Positions 9,524 through 20,021 are shown, counted from the first letter of the stretch. The stretch is DNA of 64,000 nucleotides from Mesorhizobium sp. ES1-4 (GCF_020164745.1 NZ_JAIUGV010000001.1:662353-726352), one strand, 5' to 3'. The notes: a model not told the origin generated them from the sequence alone. A program made the numbers and translations.

Positions 9524-10275
9524 TTGGCGGCTCCAGCCGTCTTTTTGGTCACCTGCTTCTTCGCCGGAGCAGGCTTCGGTCCGGCCTTTGCAGGCGCCTT
9601 GGCAGCAGGCGCCTTGGCCACGGCAGGCTTCGTCACAGCCGCGGCTTCAGGCTTTGCCACCGTGGCGGCCTTCGTCGGCGCCTTGGGTTCGGCCTTTGCC
9701 TTCACCGCAGTTGTGGATGTCAAGGCCCTGGACGAGGCTTTCGCAGCCGGTGCCGTCTTGGCGGTTTTCCTGCCTGCGGATGCCTTCGGCGCAACGACAG
9801 GCTCCGTGGATGCCGCCACCACCGGTTCATCGGTCATTGCCGGGGAAATCGGGGCGGGTGTCGCGGCTTCGGGCCCATTGACCCCAGGCATGATCGTCGC
9901 GCCGTTCTTCAACGGCTCGGCCGCCTGTGGCGTCGAAGCGGCAGGGGCCGACGGATCGGCGGCCGGCTTCGGCTTCATCGCCGCGTCCACGCCTGCGCGC
10001 ACATCGGCGGCGGCCTGCTCGAACGGATTGAGCTGCTTCCGGATTTCGGCAACCGGGCTTAGCCCCCTGAGTTCGTCGACCGACTTCTTCACGTCGTCGA
10101 GCTCGGCTTCCTTCAATGCCTCGTTGAACTGCTTCTGGAAGTCGGCGGCCATGGCGCGCAGCTTCGCCGTCGTGCGGCCGAAGGTGCGCAGCATGTTGGG
10201 CAAATCCTTCGGCCCGACGACAACGATCATGACGATCGCGATCACCAGCATTTCGGTCCAGCCGACTTCAAACAT
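9520..10275 (-). CDS. tatB: Sec-independent protein translocase TatB, long tail
   Basis: TatB partners TatC in the signal-peptide receptor. The N-terminus MFEVGWTEMLVIAIVMIVVV is the single membrane helix with the family GPKDLP hinge and an amphipathic helix (MLRTFGRTTAKLRAMAADFQ). At 251 residues it is longer than E. coli TatB. The last 80 or so residues are a low-complexity Ala/Lys/Pro tail reminiscent of histone H1, a feature of several alphaproteobacterial TatB proteins. It is placed between tatA and tatC. Confidence 0.95.
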   Translation of the reverse strand: MFEVGWTEMLVIAIVMIVVVGPKDLPNMLRTFGRTTAKLRAMAADFQKQFNEALKEAELDDVKKSVDELRGLSPVAEIRKQLNPFEQAAADVRAGVDAAMKPKPAADPSAPAASTPQAAEPLKNGATIMPGVNGPEAATPAPISPAMTDEPVVAASTEPVVAPKASAGRKTAKTAPAAKASSRALTSTTAVKAKAEPKAPTKAATVAKPEAAAVTKPAVAKAPAAKAPAKAGPKPAPAKKQVTKKTAGAAK

Positions 10276-10304
10276 GGCAATCTGTTCCGACTAGAATTTT
10301 TGGC

Positions 10305-10526
10305 TCAGCTCTTGCTGGCCTTTTCCTTCACGCCCGAAACAGTCTCGTCGGCACGATGCTCGACGGTACGCTTGTCGTCGGCAACGTCGTCGTCGGCCAT
10401 GCCCTTCTTGAAGCTCTTGATGCCCTTGGCCATATCGCCCATCAGCTCGGGAATCTTGCCCCGGCCGAACACCAGAAGCACGATGACCAGCACGATCATC
10501 CAGTGCCAAATCGAAAATGAACCCAT
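10305..10526 (-). CDS. tatA: Sec-independent protein translocase TatA
   Basis: TatA oligomerises to form the passage for folded proteins. The 73-residue protein has one N-terminal membrane helix ([17 protein letters not shown]), the [20 protein letters not shown] hinge and amphipathic helix, and a short charged tail. It is the first gene of tatABC, about 180 bases downstream of scpB and 29 bases before tatB. Confidence 0.95.
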   Translation of the reverse strand: MGSFSIWHWMIVLVIVLLVFGRGKIPELMGDMAKGIKSFKKGMADDDVADDKRTVEHRADETVSGVKEKASKS

Positions 10527-10705
10527 AGCAAATCTCTCTCGAATGTTTTCCCTGGCGATGATCTATGCGTTTTCGCGTTGGGATTCAAACACAACCGCGA
10601 CAGAGTTTATGAAAGGGCGTCGGATGTCACCCATTTTCAGCGATGCTGCCCGCTACCAAACGGCGCATGTAAAGCCGCAAGAAAGCTTTTTATAGGCGGT
10701 CGTGG

Positions 10706-11473
10706 TCAATCTTCCGTGACGCGCGGCGTCAGCAGACCGAGTTCCTCGAGATCGATGTCGGTCAGCGGATCCTCGTCCTCGGTCAGCGCGTCGGGATCGG
10801 CCGGCGGCTGCGGAATGGAGAAGTTCGACGGCATGCGGCCCGAAAGCAGGCCGGCGCCCTTCAGTTCCTCCATACCCGGAAGATCGCGGATCTCCTCGAG
10901 CGCGAAATGGTCGAGGAAGGTCCCGGTAGTGCCATATGTGACAGGGCGGCCAGGCGTTTTGCGCCGGCCGCGCATGCGCACCCATTCCGTCTCGAGCAGC
11001 GTATCCAGCGTCCCCTTCGAGGTTTCGACGCCTCTGATATCCTCGATCTCCGCGCGCGTCACCGGCTGGTGATAGGCAATGATTGCCAGCACTTCGAGCG
11101 CCGCCCGCGACAGCTTGCGCTGCTGCACCGTGTCGCGGCTCATCAGGAACGCCAGGTCGCCGGCGGTGCGGAACGCCCAGGCGTCGCCCACCCGCACCAG
11201 ATTGACTCCGCGGCGCGCATAAATCTGCTGCAGTTCGGCCATGGCCGCCGCGACATTGATGCCATCGGGAAGCCGGGCGGCGAGCTGCTTTTCGCTGACA
11301 GGCTCGGCGCTGGCAAACACGATCGCCTCGGCCATGCGCACGGCTTCCGCCATGTGAAGGCGTTCGGCTGGATTCTGCGCCGGGTTCTGGGCCGAAGCCT
11401 GGCCGATCTCGCCCGCTTCCGGCTCGTCGTCCATCTTGAAAGGGATAACCGAAGCGTTGGCGCGTTCGCTCAT
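10706..11473 (-). CDS. scpB: Segregation and condensation protein B
   Basis: ScpB binds the ScpA kleisin and, with SMC, forms the bacterial condensin that organises and segregates the chromosome. The 255-residue protein contains tandem winged-helix domains: AEAIVFASAEPVSEKQLAAR (about residues 47-66) and ALEVLAIIAYHQPVTRAEIE (about 145-165), plus a GRRKTPGRPVTYGTT block typical of ScpB. The acidic C-terminus is long. Its ATG overlaps the scpA stop (ATGA). Confidence 0.94.
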   Translation of the reverse strand: MSERANASVIPFKMDDEPEAGEIGQASAQNPAQNPAERLHMAEAVRMAEAIVFASAEPVSEKQLAARLPDGINVAAAMAELQQIYARRGVNLVRVGDAWAFRTAGDLAFLMSRDTVQQRKLSRAALEVLAIIAYHQPVTRAEIEDIRGVETSKGTLDTLLETEWVRMRGRRKTPGRPVTYGTTGTFLDHFALEEIRDLPGMEELKGAGLLSGRMPSNFSIPQPPADPDALTEDEDPLTDIDLEELGLLTPRVTED

Positions 11474-12315
11474 GATGCCACCTCGACTGCCTTGACTGTC
11501 TGTGCGCGATGGTCGCGCAGATAGATCGGTGCGAACACCTCATCCTGCCGCATATCCACCTTGCGCTCGCGCACCAGTTCCAGTGTGGCCGCGAACGAAC
11601 TGGCGATCGCGGTGCGCCGCTCTTGCGGGCTGGTCAGATATTGAATGAGAAAGCTGTCCAGCGTCGTCCAGTCGCGCAACGAGCCGATCAGCCGGATCAG
11701 GATGTCGCGGGCATCCTTGAGTGACCAGACGCCGCGCCGGGCGATCGTCACATTGGTGATCGCCTGCTTCTGCCGCTGCTGGGCATAGGCGGTCAAGAGG
11801 TCGTAAAGCGAAGCCGAATAGGTGTTGCGCTTCTCGACGATGACCATTTCCGGCATGCCGCGCCCGAACACGTCACGGCCGAGCCGGTTGCGGTTGACCA
11901 GCCGCGCCGCCGCGTCACGCATGGCTTCGAGCCGCTTCAGCCGGAACTGCAGCACCGCCGCCAGTTCCTCACCGCTTTCGCCTTCTTCGCCTGGCTGCTT
12001 GGGAATCAGGAGCTTGGATTTGAGAAAGGCCAGCCACGCCGCCATCACCAGATAGTCGGCGGCCAGTTCCAGCCGCAACGTCCTCGCCGCCTCGATGAAG
12101 GCCAGATACTGTTCGGCCAGCGCCAGGATGGAGATACGCGCCAGATCGACCTTCTGGTTGCGGGCAAGATGCAAGAGCAGATCGAGCGGGCCTTCGAAGC
12201 CGGCCACGTCGACGACCAGCGAGGGGTCGCCCGTCAACCGTGAATCATCGTTCTCGGCCCACAGGCGGTCCATCGGTGCAGCCTTCGCGGCCTTGCTTTC
12301 CAATGATTCCGCCAC
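11470..12315 (-). CDS. scpA: Segregation and condensation protein A
   Basis: This is the kleisin subunit of the SMC-ScpAB condensin. The 281-residue product has the ScpA N-terminal signature FEGPLDLLLHLARNQKVDLA (about residues 39-58), then YLAFIEAARTLRLELAADYL, and a C-terminal winged helix (RTAIASSFAATLELVRERKV). It starts with GTG just after nagZ, about 20 bases away, and is coupled to scpB by a four-base overlap. Confidence 0.94.
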   Translation of the reverse strand: MAESLESKAAKAAPMDRLWAENDDSRLTGDPSLVVDVAGFEGPLDLLLHLARNQKVDLARISILALAEQYLAFIEAARTLRLELAADYLVMAAWLAFLKSKLLIPKQPGEEGESGEELAAVLQFRLKRLEAMRDAAARLVNRNRLGRDVFGRGMPEMVIVEKRNTYSASLYDLLTAYAQQRQKQAITNVTIARRGVWSLKDARDILIRLIGSLRDWTTLDSFLIQYLTSPQERRTAIASSFAATLELVRERKVDMRQDEVFAPIYLRDHRAQTVKAVEVAS

Positions 12316-12334
12316 TGCCTCTCACTTCCCCTTG

Positions 12335-13354
12335 CTAGGCCACCGCATCGAAATAGGTGGCAAATTCGGCACGAATCTCGGTTTCTTCGGCCGCGTCGCG
12401 TTTGCTTATATAGGTCATCGCCCGCTTGGCGCGCTCCAGCGGCTTGCCCTCAAGCCCTGTCGTGCGCGATGCAACGCCCGCCATCTCCTCGAAAACACCG
12501 TTGCAGTGAAGGACCAGATCGCAGCCCGCCGCAAGGATCGAGGCCGCCTTTGTCGGGAAATCCCCAGAAAGTGCCTTCATCGAGGTATCGTCGCTCATCA
12601 GCAGTCCATCGAAGCCGATCTCGCGGCGGATGATCTCGTCTATGACCTTGCCGGACGTGGTCGCCGGGTTCTTGGGATCGATCGCGCTGTAGACGACATG
12701 CGCGGTCATCGCCATCGGCAGATGGTTGAGCTCGCGGAACGGAGCAAAGTCGTGCCGTTGCAGATCGCCGAGCGAAGCGTCGACGACAGGCAATTCGAAA
12801 TGCGTATCGGCAAACGCGCGGCCGTGCCCTGGAATGTGTTTCATCACGGGCAGCACGCCGCCCGACATCAGGCCTTCGGCCGCCGCGCGGCCGAGTTCGA
12901 TGACCGGACGCGGGTCCTTGCCATAGGCGCGCGCGCCGATGACATCGCTGGCCCCTTCGATCGGCACGTCGAGCACCGGCAGGCAATCCGCTGATATGCC
13001 GTAGCGCAGCAGGTCGAAGGCATGCAGCCGCGCCATCAGCCAGGCGGCGCGGGCGCCGGCATCGTGATCGTCGCGCCACAGCGCCCCGAGCGCACCACCA
13101 GAGGGATAGTTCGGCGCCAGCGGCGGCCGCAGCCGTTGCACCCGGCCGCCTTCCTGGTCGATGAACACCAGCGCGTCGGGCCGTCCGATACAGTCACGCA
13201 TTTCGGCGACCAGATCGCGGATTTGCTCGGCTTCGCCGATGTTGCGGGCAAACAGGATGAAGGCCCACGGGCATTCATTGCGATAGAAATTGATTTCTTC
13301 GCGGGTGAGCGATTTCCCGGCACAGCCGAGGATCATGGATTTTGATTCGGTCAT
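12335..13354 (-). CDS. nagZ: Beta-N-acetylhexosaminidase NagZ (GH3)
   Basis: NagZ removes N-acetylglucosamine from 1,6-anhydro-muropeptides during cytoplasmic cell-wall recycling. The 339-residue protein shows the family signature KHIPGHGRAFADTHFELP (catalytic His and Asp of the GH3 NagZ loop), IDQEGGRVQRLR near the N-terminus, and the nucleophile region LLMSDDTSMKALSG. The length matches one-domain NagZ. It is the link between the SPOR protein and scpAB, a gene order I recognise from other rhizobia. Confidence 0.94.
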   Translation of the reverse strand: MTESKSMILGCAGKSLTREEINFYRNECPWAFILFARNIGEAEQIRDLVAEMRDCIGRPDALVFIDQEGGRVQRLRPPLAPNYPSGGALGALWRDDHDAGARAAWLMARLHAFDLLRYGISADCLPVLDVPIEGASDVIGARAYGKDPRPVIELGRAAAEGLMSGGVLPVMKHIPGHGRAFADTHFELPVVDASLGDLQRHDFAPFRELNHLPMAMTAHVVYSAIDPKNPATTSGKVIDEIIRREIGFDGLLMSDDTSMKALSGDFPTKAASILAAGCDLVLHCNGVFEEMAGVASRTTGLEGKPLERAKRAMTYISKRDAAEETEIRAEFATYFDAVA

Positions 13355-13467
13355 TTCACAAGTCTAGGGCTTCGCGCCGTCGAAGGGAATCATCCTTGAC
13401 CACATGCGCAGGACCGCAAAACATGCTTCCACATGAAAGCATCACGCACATGAATGTCGCCATGTGA

Positions 13468-13500
13468 AAAGCCGGCGCGGCCTCGGGCCGCGCCGGCTTT
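13468..13500 (-). terminator. Rho-independent terminator of the SPOR gene
   Basis: A perfect 15-bp stem (AAAGCCGGCGCGGCC with its complement) closes a three-base loop and, read on the minus strand, is followed by CTTTT. It begins about 20 bases after the SPOR gene's stop codon and would limit read-through into nagZ. Confidence 0.85.
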
Positions 13501-13518
13501 GAACAAGTGGATCGACGT

Positions 13519-16500
13519 CTAGCGCGATACGAAGCAGTTACCGCCCGCGGCCTTGTAGCTGGTGCACAAATTGATGGCATCGTTGCGCGACTGGGCCGGA
13601 ACGCGGACGCGGTAGAACGTCCCCTTGCCGGCAATCTCGGCCTTCACGATGTTGGCCGTGCGGCCGGAAAGCACGGCGCCATAGCGACGCTGCAAATCCT
13701 GGTAGGTCGACTGGGCACTCTCCACAGTCGGCTGCGAAGCGATCTGCATCGACCACGAACCGCTGCCGGTCGCGGTCGACGCCGGATCGATGGAAGCGAC
13801 CTGATCGGGCTTGACCTCACCGACCACGTCGACCGGCTGGTCGGACGGACGCTGCGGCGCGATCGCAACCTTGGCTGGCGTGTTGACCGACTGCGCCTTG
13901 GCTTCAGCCTTGGCTGCGGGCTTCAGAGCCGGCTCATCGGCAGCCTGCGCAGCGGCAGGTGCAACGGTGCCAGTCTGGTCGGTGCCAGTCTGATCGGAAT
14001 GAGTCTGGTCGGCATGAGCCTGATCGGCACCAGCCTGGCCGGCAGGCGCCACATGCTGTGGCGCCGGATCGGTCGGCTCCGCCGCAGCCACCTGCGGTGC
14101 TGCCGGTGCCGAATCCTCGCGCGCCATCAGTGAGCCGTCGGGCTTGACCACCATGGTCCTGACCTTGCGCGGCGCAACGGCAACGATATCGTTGTTGGTG
14201 CCCTTGTCGGCTTCCTGCAGGACTTGCGCGATGCGATCCTCAGACTTCGGCGTGGGCGCCGCATTGTCGGCGGGGGCCGCACCAGCGGTCGAAACGTCGC
14301 CGCCATTCGTGCCGGCGGCAACATTCTGGCCGGGAGAAAGATCGACGGCGCGGGCCGGGTCCTTCGCCTTCACGTCCACCGGCTCCTCGGCGTTGGTGAC
14401 GAGCTTCTGCTGGACTGGCTCGGCGGGCTTCGCGCCCTTGACCACCGCGTCATAGACCTTGTTGTCCTGGTTCGGCACCACGGTGCCGCCGGGATTTTCC
14501 GGCTTGACCTTGATCGGTGAATTGTCGGCCTTGACGATCACCGGGGCTTCGCTGCCGCCCTTGCCGCCCAAAGACAGCGCGAAGGCGCCAAGACCGCCCG
14601 CGACCGCCACGGCACCGACAATCGCGGCAACGAACAGGCCGCGCCGGCCCGACGACCTGGCGGCTTCCTGCTCGCCAAGCCCCGGAACCGACATCGCTTC
14701 GTCCAGATCGGGATCGTAATCGAGTTCATCGACGGTAAAATCGTCCGCCTGCGTGGCAGGCTGGCTGCCGGGCAGATTGTCGAGGTCGAAACCTTCGGCA
14801 GCATCGGCATACCCCGAAGCCGCCGACGCGCGGGCGGGCATTTCCGCCGGCCGTGCAGCATAGGTCCGCGCTTCCGGCCGATAAGCCGGTCGCGATTGTT
14901 GATATCCCGGATTGACTTCGTCATATCGCGGATTGACTTCGTCGTATCCCGGCTTGCCCCCGTCATACCCCGGATTGAACCCGGTATTGTAGGATTCGTC
15001 GGCATAAGCAGCGGCGCTGGCGGCAGCAGGCGCGACCTCCACGGAATTCATTTCGGTCAGAAGGCTGGCGAACTCGGCGTCGAGATCGTCGTAACCGGAC
15101 GCCCCCGGCTCGTCGTCCTCGAAATGCAACTCCGGAATGTCTAGATCGTCAGCCAGCGCCACGACGCGCTCCGGCACATCGACCGTCTCGACGTCGGGCA
15201 TCTCTTCATAACGCGGGGACTGCCGCGCCTGCGGTGCCGATACCGGAGCCGTATAGGGAACAGCCGCAACCGGCTCGTCCCGATGGTAGGACGGTACGGC
15301 GGCCACTTCCGGTGTCGCCGTCCTGGCCGCCATCGCGGCAGCAGGCTGGGCGGCAAATGCCGGCTGTTGAGGGACTGGCGTCACGCGGCTCCAAGAGCGG
15401 GCCGGCTCCAACGGTGCGGAGCGATCCGCCAGCCAATCGAGCGAATCGTCCTGATCCTGCCGGGATGCTGTTTCGCCACGCGGGTCGACGCTCTCGGCCA
15501 GGGCCGCGTCGAAAGCATTGTTGTCGAAATCGACATCGCCCTGCTCAGCGGCATCCGAGCCGAAATCCTGGCCCCGATGGGTGGAACCGGAGTGATACAC
15601 ATCCTCGGCTGCTGGTTCATCGATATCCCAGTCGAGATCACCAACGAGATCGGCGGGTTCCTCCGGAACCTCTGCAGTCGCGGCGAGAGGCGGCTGAACG
15701 GGGGGCGGCGCCGGCTGGGTCACGATGGGTTCAGCATTGGCGGGCTGAGCACTGGCAGGCTCCCTGGCCGAAGGCAGCGTGCGCGCGGTCATGGCGCCAA
15801 GAAGCGCGTTCAACTCGTCCTCGAGGCTTGGTTCATCCGCGATGGGCGCTTGCGCCGGTGGCGCAATGGCTGCCTCGGGCGCCATCGGTTGCGCGGCCGT
15901 AGCCGCGGCGGCGGGCTCTTCGGGAAGCTTGCCAAACGCCTCGTCCAAATTCAGGTCGAAAGCGTCATCCGACACACCGTCGGCGCCTGAAATCTCGTCC
16001 TTGGTATCGACAGCGCCGGCAAGCAATTCGTGCGCTTGCACCTCATCAAAAGCCTCTGGCTCATGCGCCTGAACGTCAGAATCCACGTCAACATCGGCCA
16101 TGGCATCGTCGAATTGGCCCACGAAATCCTCGTCGGAGATCGCCTGGGTTTCATTCGCAGTGGCCAGTGCCGGTTCCGGATATTCGACAGCAGTCGCTTG
16201 GCGATGATCCTCGGAGTGGTCGTCGAGCATCAGTTCGTCTTCGAGCGAGATCGCGACCGCATCGTCGAATTCCTGATCGGAGGCCGGCTCGACGGCCACC
16301 GGCGCTTCGGCAACCGGCGATACAGCGGCATACCGGGTCTCGTTCGCCTCGTCCTCGACATGGAAATGCTGATCGAGCGAGGCGGCGAGCTCGTCCTCCA
16401 TCGCCAGATCGTCGTCAAAGGGCGAAACGTCTTCGAGCGAACTGGCGATAGCATTGTCGAAATTGGCGTCCAAGGCGGGCTCGACCGACGAGGCGGCTTC

Positions 16501-16884
16501 CGAGGCGCCAGCGTTCCCGGGGCTGGCGACGACTGTCCGGTCATCGACTTCAGTCATGTCCAGATGGAAATCGTCATCGAGCGACAGCGCCAGATCGTCG
16601 TCCGCCGCATCGACGACCATCGGCTCGAATGCCGGCTCATGAGTCTCGACAACTGGAGCGGCAACGCTGTCGCCAGCGTCGAATTCGCCCATCAGTTCCT
16701 TCTCGAGATCGATCTCGAAATCGCCCTCGGCCTGATCGGCGGCAGCGGCTTTCGGCTCCGCCGGCGCCGGCGGCCTGACGGGCTGGCGCGGGTCAAATCC
16801 CATGATCCTGGTCAGTTCCGCGAACGGATCATCGTCGGCGACGTCGTTGTTGTCGGCTGCTCTCAGTTGGGTTCTATCTGCCAT
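13519..16884 (-). CDS. Large acidic SPOR-domain inner-membrane protein
   Basis: SPOR domains bind glycan strands stripped of stem peptides at division sites. The protein has about 750 cytoplasmic residues that are strongly acidic and low-complexity, then one membrane helix at about 748-768 (LFVAAIVGAVAVAGGLGAFA). A periplasmic part rich in Pro/Ala/Lys follows, with a SPOR domain in the last 80 residues (WSMQIASQPTVESAQSTYQD to YKAAGGNCFVSR). Two tandem repeats lie inside the gene. The ATG at 16884 is preferred over 16908 because GGGAA precedes it. The length (1121 residues) far exceeds most SPOR proteins. It follows argS and precedes nagZ. Confidence 0.9.
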   Translation of the reverse strand: MADRTQLRAADNNDVADDDPFAELTRIMGFDPRQPVRPPAPAEPKAAAADQAEGDFEIDLEKELMGEFDAGDSVAAPVVETHEPAFEPMVVDAADDDLALSLDDDFHLDMTEVDDRTVVASPGNAGASEAASSVEPALDANFDNAIASSLEDVSPFDDDLAMEDELAASLDQHFHVEDEANETRYAAVSPVAEAPVAVEPASDQEFDDAVAISLEDELMLDDHSEDHRQATAVEYPEPALATANETQAISDEDFVGQFDDAMADVDVDSDVQAHEPEAFDEVQAHELLAGAVDTKDEISGADGVSDDAFDLNLDEAFGKLPEEPAAAATAAQPMAPEAAIAPPAQAPIADEPSLEDELNALLGAMTARTLPSAREPASAQPANAEPIVTQPAPPPVQPPLAATAEVPEEPADLVGDLDWDIDEPAAEDVYHSGSTHRGQDFGSDAAEQGDVDFDNNAFDAALAESVDPRGETASRQDQDDSLDWLADRSAPLEPARSWSRVTPVPQQPAFAAQPAAAMAARTATPEVAAVPSYHRDEPVAAVPYTAPVSAPQARQSPRYEEMPDVETVDVPERVVALADDLDIPELHFEDDEPGASGYDDLDAEFASLLTEMNSVEVAPAAASAAAYADESYNTGFNPGYDGGKPGYDEVNPRYDEVNPGYQQSRPAYRPEARTYAARPAEMPARASAASGYADAAEGFDLDNLPGSQPATQADDFTVDELDYDPDLDEAMSVPGLGEQEAARSSGRRGLFVAAIVGAVAVAGGLGAFALSLGGKGGSEAPVIVKADNSPIKVKPENPGGTVVPNQDNKVYDAVVKGAKPAEPVQQKLVTNAEEPVDVKAKDPARAVDLSPGQNVAAGTNGGDVSTAGAAPADNAAPTPKSEDRIAQVLQEADKGTNNDIVAVAPRKVRTMVVKPDGSLMAREDSAPAAPQVAAAEPTDPAPQHVAPAGQAGADQAHADQTHSDQTGTDQTGTVAPAAAQAADEPALKPAAKAEAKAQSVNTPAKVAIAPQRPSDQPVDVVGEVKPDQVASIDPASTATGSGSWSMQIASQPTVESAQSTYQDLQRRYGAVLSGRTANIVKAEIAGKGTFYRVRVPAQSRNDAINLCTSYKAAGGNCFVSR
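13966..14040 (-). repeat. Five 15-bp tandem units coding a pentapeptide repeat
   Basis: Five imperfect 15-base units (consensus GGTGCCAGTCTGGTC on the plus strand) run without a break inside the SPOR gene. Translated on the minus strand they give a pentapeptide repeat built on DQTxx/DQAxx in the periplasmic linker. The in-frame period means unit gain or loss would keep the protein open. Confidence 0.85.
14901..14984 (-). repeat. Four 21-bp tandem units coding a heptapeptide repeat
   Basis: Four 21-base units (first unit GATATCCCGGATTGACTTCG plus one base) encode heptapeptides of the type NPGYDEV/KPGYDEV in the cytoplasmic half of the SPOR protein. The first two units differ at only two or three positions, pointing to a recent duplication. 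Confidence 0.85.
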
Positions 16885-16987
16885 TATTGTTCCCGAACTC
16901 GCACTCATTCGGACGCCATGGACGTCGCGCAGGGTTGGCCCTTACCAGCGCAATGTGGGCAAAAGGTGACAGGTTTTTTAGTCAAAC

Positions 16988-18745
16988 CTAACGCATTTCG
17001 GTGGGCGCGGCGGCTCCGATCAACGTCAGGCCGGACGTCAGAACATCCGAAACAGCCTGCACCAGCCCTAGTCTGGCATGCGTCAATTCTCGGTCGTTAA
17101 CCTTAACAAAACGTAAGTCCGGATTATCCGTGCCCCGGTTCCAGTGTCCATGGAAACTGGAAGCCAGATCATAGAGATAAAATGCCAGCCGATGTGGCTC
17201 GAGCGCAAGTGCCGCGGACTCGATCAGGCGCGGATATTCGGCAAGCTTCCTGATCAGGCCGATTTCACCTTCGTCAGTCAGCGATGTTGCCGCGGCCGAC
17301 AGTCTGTTGCGGTCGAAATTCGCCTCCCCCAACTGTTCGCTCGCTTGCCGGAACACCGAATGGCAGCGCGCCGAAGCGTACTGTACGTAAAACACCGGAT
17401 TGTCCTTGGACTGCTCCGTCACCTTGGCGAAGTCGAAATCGAGCGGCGCATCGTTCTTGCGGTAAAGCATCATGAAGCGGATCGGATCGCGTCCGACTTC
17501 TTCAACCACCTCGCGCAGCGTCACGAAGTCGCCGGAGCGCTTCGACATGCGGACCGGCTCGCCGTCGCGAAACAGCTTGACCAGATTGCACAGCAGGACG
17601 GTGAGCTTGACGTCGTCGCCGGCGATTGCCCGCGCCAAAGCTTCCAGGCGCTTGACGTAGCCGCCATGGTCGGCACCGAGAACATAGATCAGGTCGACGA
17701 AGCCGCGATCGACCTTGTCCTTCAGGTAGGCCACATCGGCGGCGAAATAGGTAAACGAGCCATCGGACTTGACCAGCGCCCGGTCCATGTCGTCGCCAAC
17801 CGCGGTCGAGCGGAACAGCGTCTGTTCGCGGTCTTCCCAGTCGTCCGGCTTCTCTCCCTTGGGCGGCGGCAGCTTGCCCTTGTAGATATGGCCCTTCAGC
17901 GTCAGGTCGTTGATCGCCGAGCGGATCTTCCTGGCATTGTCTGCATGCAGCGTGCGTTCGGAAAAGAACACGTCGTGATGCACGTTGAGCAGCGCCAGGT
18001 CCTCACGGATCATCGCCATCATCGCATCGATGGTCCGGTCCTTGACGATGGCCAACGCCTCGTCATCCGGCATCTGCAGCAAGGAACGGCCGAACTCCCC
18101 GGCAAGGGCTTCGCCGACCGAGACGAGATAGTCCCCGGGATAAAGGCCTGCCGGGATATCGCCGATGTCCTCGCCAAGCGCTTCGCGGTAGCGCAGCATC
18201 GCCGAGCGCCCAAGCACGTCGATCTGCGAGCCGGCGTCGTTGATGACGTATTCCTTGGTCACGTCGTAGCCGGCGAACGCCATCAGGTTGGCGAGCGCGT
18301 CACCGACGACGGCGCCCCGGCAATGGCCGACATGCATCGGCCCGGTCGGGTTGGCCGAGACATATTCGACGTTGGTTTTGTGGCCGGCGCCGATCGTCGA
18401 GCGGCCATAGTTGCGCCCCTCGCCCAGCAGCGCCGAGAGATGCGCCTGCCAGAAACCATCCTTGAGCCGCAGATTGACGAAGCCTGGACCGGCAACCTCG
18501 GCGGCGGCGACATCGCTGTCGGCCCGCAGCGCTCCCGCCAGCTTCTCGGCCAGCGCGCGCGGGTTTTGTCCGGTGGGCTTGGCCAGCACCATTGCCGCGT
18601 TGGTCGCGAGATCGCCATGTGTGGCGTCGCGCGGCGGCTCGACCGCGATACGCGACAGGTCGGGCGAAACGCCATTGCTGTCTTTCAGCTCGAGCGCTTC
18701 GACAGCCTTTACGACTCGCGCGGTGAAATCGGCGAAGATGTTCAT
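16988..18745 (-). CDS. argS: Arginine--tRNA ligase
   Basis: This is a class I aminoacyl-tRNA synthetase. The 585-residue product has the Arg-RS N-terminal domain, the HIGH-type motif [19 protein letters not shown] (about residues 132-150), the KMSKS-type motif [20 protein letters not shown] (about 390-410) and the C-terminal DALR anticodon domain ending [14 protein letters not shown]. Length is normal. It starts the long minus-strand block (argS-SPOR-nagZ-scpAB) and lies about 60 bases downstream of dgt. Confidence 0.97.
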   Translation of the reverse strand: MNIFADFTARVVKAVEALELKDSNGVSPDLSRIAVEPPRDATHGDLATNAAMVLAKPTGQNPRALAEKLAGALRADSDVAAAEVAGPGFVNLRLKDGFWQAHLSALLGEGRNYGRSTIGAGHKTNVEYVSANPTGPMHVGHCRGAVVGDALANLMAFAGYDVTKEYVINDAGSQIDVLGRSAMLRYREALGEDIGDIPAGLYPGDYLVSVGEALAGEFGRSLLQMPDDEALAIVKDRTIDAMMAMIREDLALLNVHHDVFFSERTLHADNARKIRSAINDLTLKGHIYKGKLPPPKGEKPDDWEDREQTLFRSTAVGDDMDRALVKSDGSFTYFAADVAYLKDKVDRGFVDLIYVLGADHGGYVKRLEALARAIAGDDVKLTVLLCNLVKLFRDGEPVRMSKRSGDFVTLREVVEEVGRDPIRFMMLYRKNDAPLDFDFAKVTEQSKDNPVFYVQYASARCHSVFRQASEQLGEANFDRNRLSAAATSLTDEGEIGLIRKLAEYPRLIESAALALEPHRLAFYLYDLASSFHGHWNRGTDNPDLRFVKVNDRELTHARLGLVQAVSDVLTSGLTLIGAAAPTEMR

Positions 18746-18806
18746 GGTGTATGCTCTGGCGGCTTTGTGACGAATCCGGCCCGTTGGCCGGCAAATCGAG
18801 CCCGCC

Positions 18807-20021
18807 CTAGCTCAAATCCGGGGTCCGGTCAAACAAACGCCTGTGTTCCTTGAGCGCGTAAGTGTCGGTCATGCCGGCCAGGAAGTCGGCGACGCTGCGC
18901 GCCTTGATGCGATCCTCTGCCCGTTCCAGCCCTTCGCGCCAGCCGTCCGGCATGGCGCGCGGGTCGGCGAAATAGACGTCGAACAGGTCCCGAACGATCT
19001 GCTCGGCGTCCGCACGCACCCGCATCACCTCCTTGTGCCGGTAGAGATGCTTGTAGAGAAAGGCCTTCAGTTCCCTCTCGGCTTCTGCCATCTCGGCGGA
19101 AAAGGTCACCATGGTCTCGCCCGCCGCCCTCACGGCATCGGCGCTCTGCGGCCCGACGCGCTCCAGATTGGCGGTTGTCGACTTGATCACATCCTCAACC
19201 ATGTCCGTGATCTGCCGCCGCATCAATTCATGGCCGGTGCGCACGTCATCAAGCCTGGGATAGCGCTCGCGCACGCCTTTCAGGATCGCTCCCGGCAGCG
19301 AGACGGCCTCCAGCATGTCAAGCGTCAGCAGCCCTGACCGCAGCCCATCGTCGATATCATGCGTGTTGTAGGCGATGTCGTCGGCAATCGCCGCGCATTG
19401 CGCCTCGATGCCGGCGAACCGGTCGAGTTCGAGATCCTGCAGTTCCGAGTAATCGCGGATCGCCTGCGGTATCGGCCCTTTCAGACCCTTGCCGCTGCTG
19501 TCGGTCAGCGGACCATTGTGCTTGACCAGGCCTTCCAGCGTCTCCCAACTCAGGTTCAGCCCGTCGAATTCAGCGTAGCGCGCCTCGAGCCTCGTCACGA
19601 TGCGCAGCGATTGCGCGTTATGGTCGAAGCCGCCCCAAGCCGCCATCTTTTCGTTCAGCGCGTCCTCGCCCGTGTGGCCGAAGGGTGTGTGGCCGAAATC
19701 ATGCACCAGCGCCACCGCCTCGGCGAGGTCCTCGTCGCCACGCAGCGCCCGCGCCAGCGCGCGCGCGATCTGCGCCACTTCGATCGAATGGGTCAGCCGG
19801 GTACGATAATGGTCGCCTTCATGGGCGATGAAGACCTGCGTCTTGTGTTTGAGCCGGCGGAAGGCCGTCGAATGGATGATGCGGTCGCGGTCGCGCTGGA
19901 ACGGCGTTCGGGTCGGACTTTCGGCCTCGTCGAACAGCCTGCCGCGCGAACGCGCCGGATCCGTTGCATAGGCCGCACGCGGCCGATAGCCGAATCCGAT
20001 GTCGCCAAGCTCATTTATCAT
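18807..20021 (-). CDS. dgt: Deoxyguanosinetriphosphate triphosphohydrolase-like protein
   Basis: The product is an HD-domain dNTPase that cleaves dNTPs into deoxynucleoside and triphosphate. The 404-residue protein shows the phosphohydrolase motifs [20 protein letters not shown] and the HD pair [19 protein letters not shown], then [14 protein letters not shown] further on. The ATG at 20021 ([14 protein letters not shown]) is chosen because the longer frame from 20123 would overlap the start of the divergent erpA gene and adds sequence that looks non-coding. It is probably transcribed with argS. Confidence 0.92.
   Translation of the reverse strand: MINELGDIGFGYRPRAAYATDPARSRGRLFDEAESPTRTPFQRDRDRIIHSTAFRRLKHKTQVFIAHEGDHYRTRLTHSIEVAQIARALARALRGDEDLAEAVALVHDFGHTPFGHTGEDALNEKMAAWGGFDHNAQSLRIVTRLEARYAEFDGLNLSWETLEGLVKHNGPLTDSSGKGLKGPIPQAIRDYSELQDLELDRFAGIEAQCAAIADDIAYNTHDIDDGLRSGLLTLDMLEAVSLPGAILKGVRERYPRLDDVRTGHELMRRQITDMVEDVIKSTTANLERVGPQSADAVRAAGETMVTFSAEMAEAERELKAFLYKHLYRHKEVMRVRADAEQIVRDLFDVYFADPRAMPDGWREGLERAEDRIKARSVADFLAGMTDTYALKEHRRLFDRTPDLS

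Noticed and set aside
13966..14984. Regularly spaced repeats that could suggest a CRISPR array
   Set aside because: Units of 15 and 21 bases are directly tandem with no spacers and encode in-frame peptide repeats.
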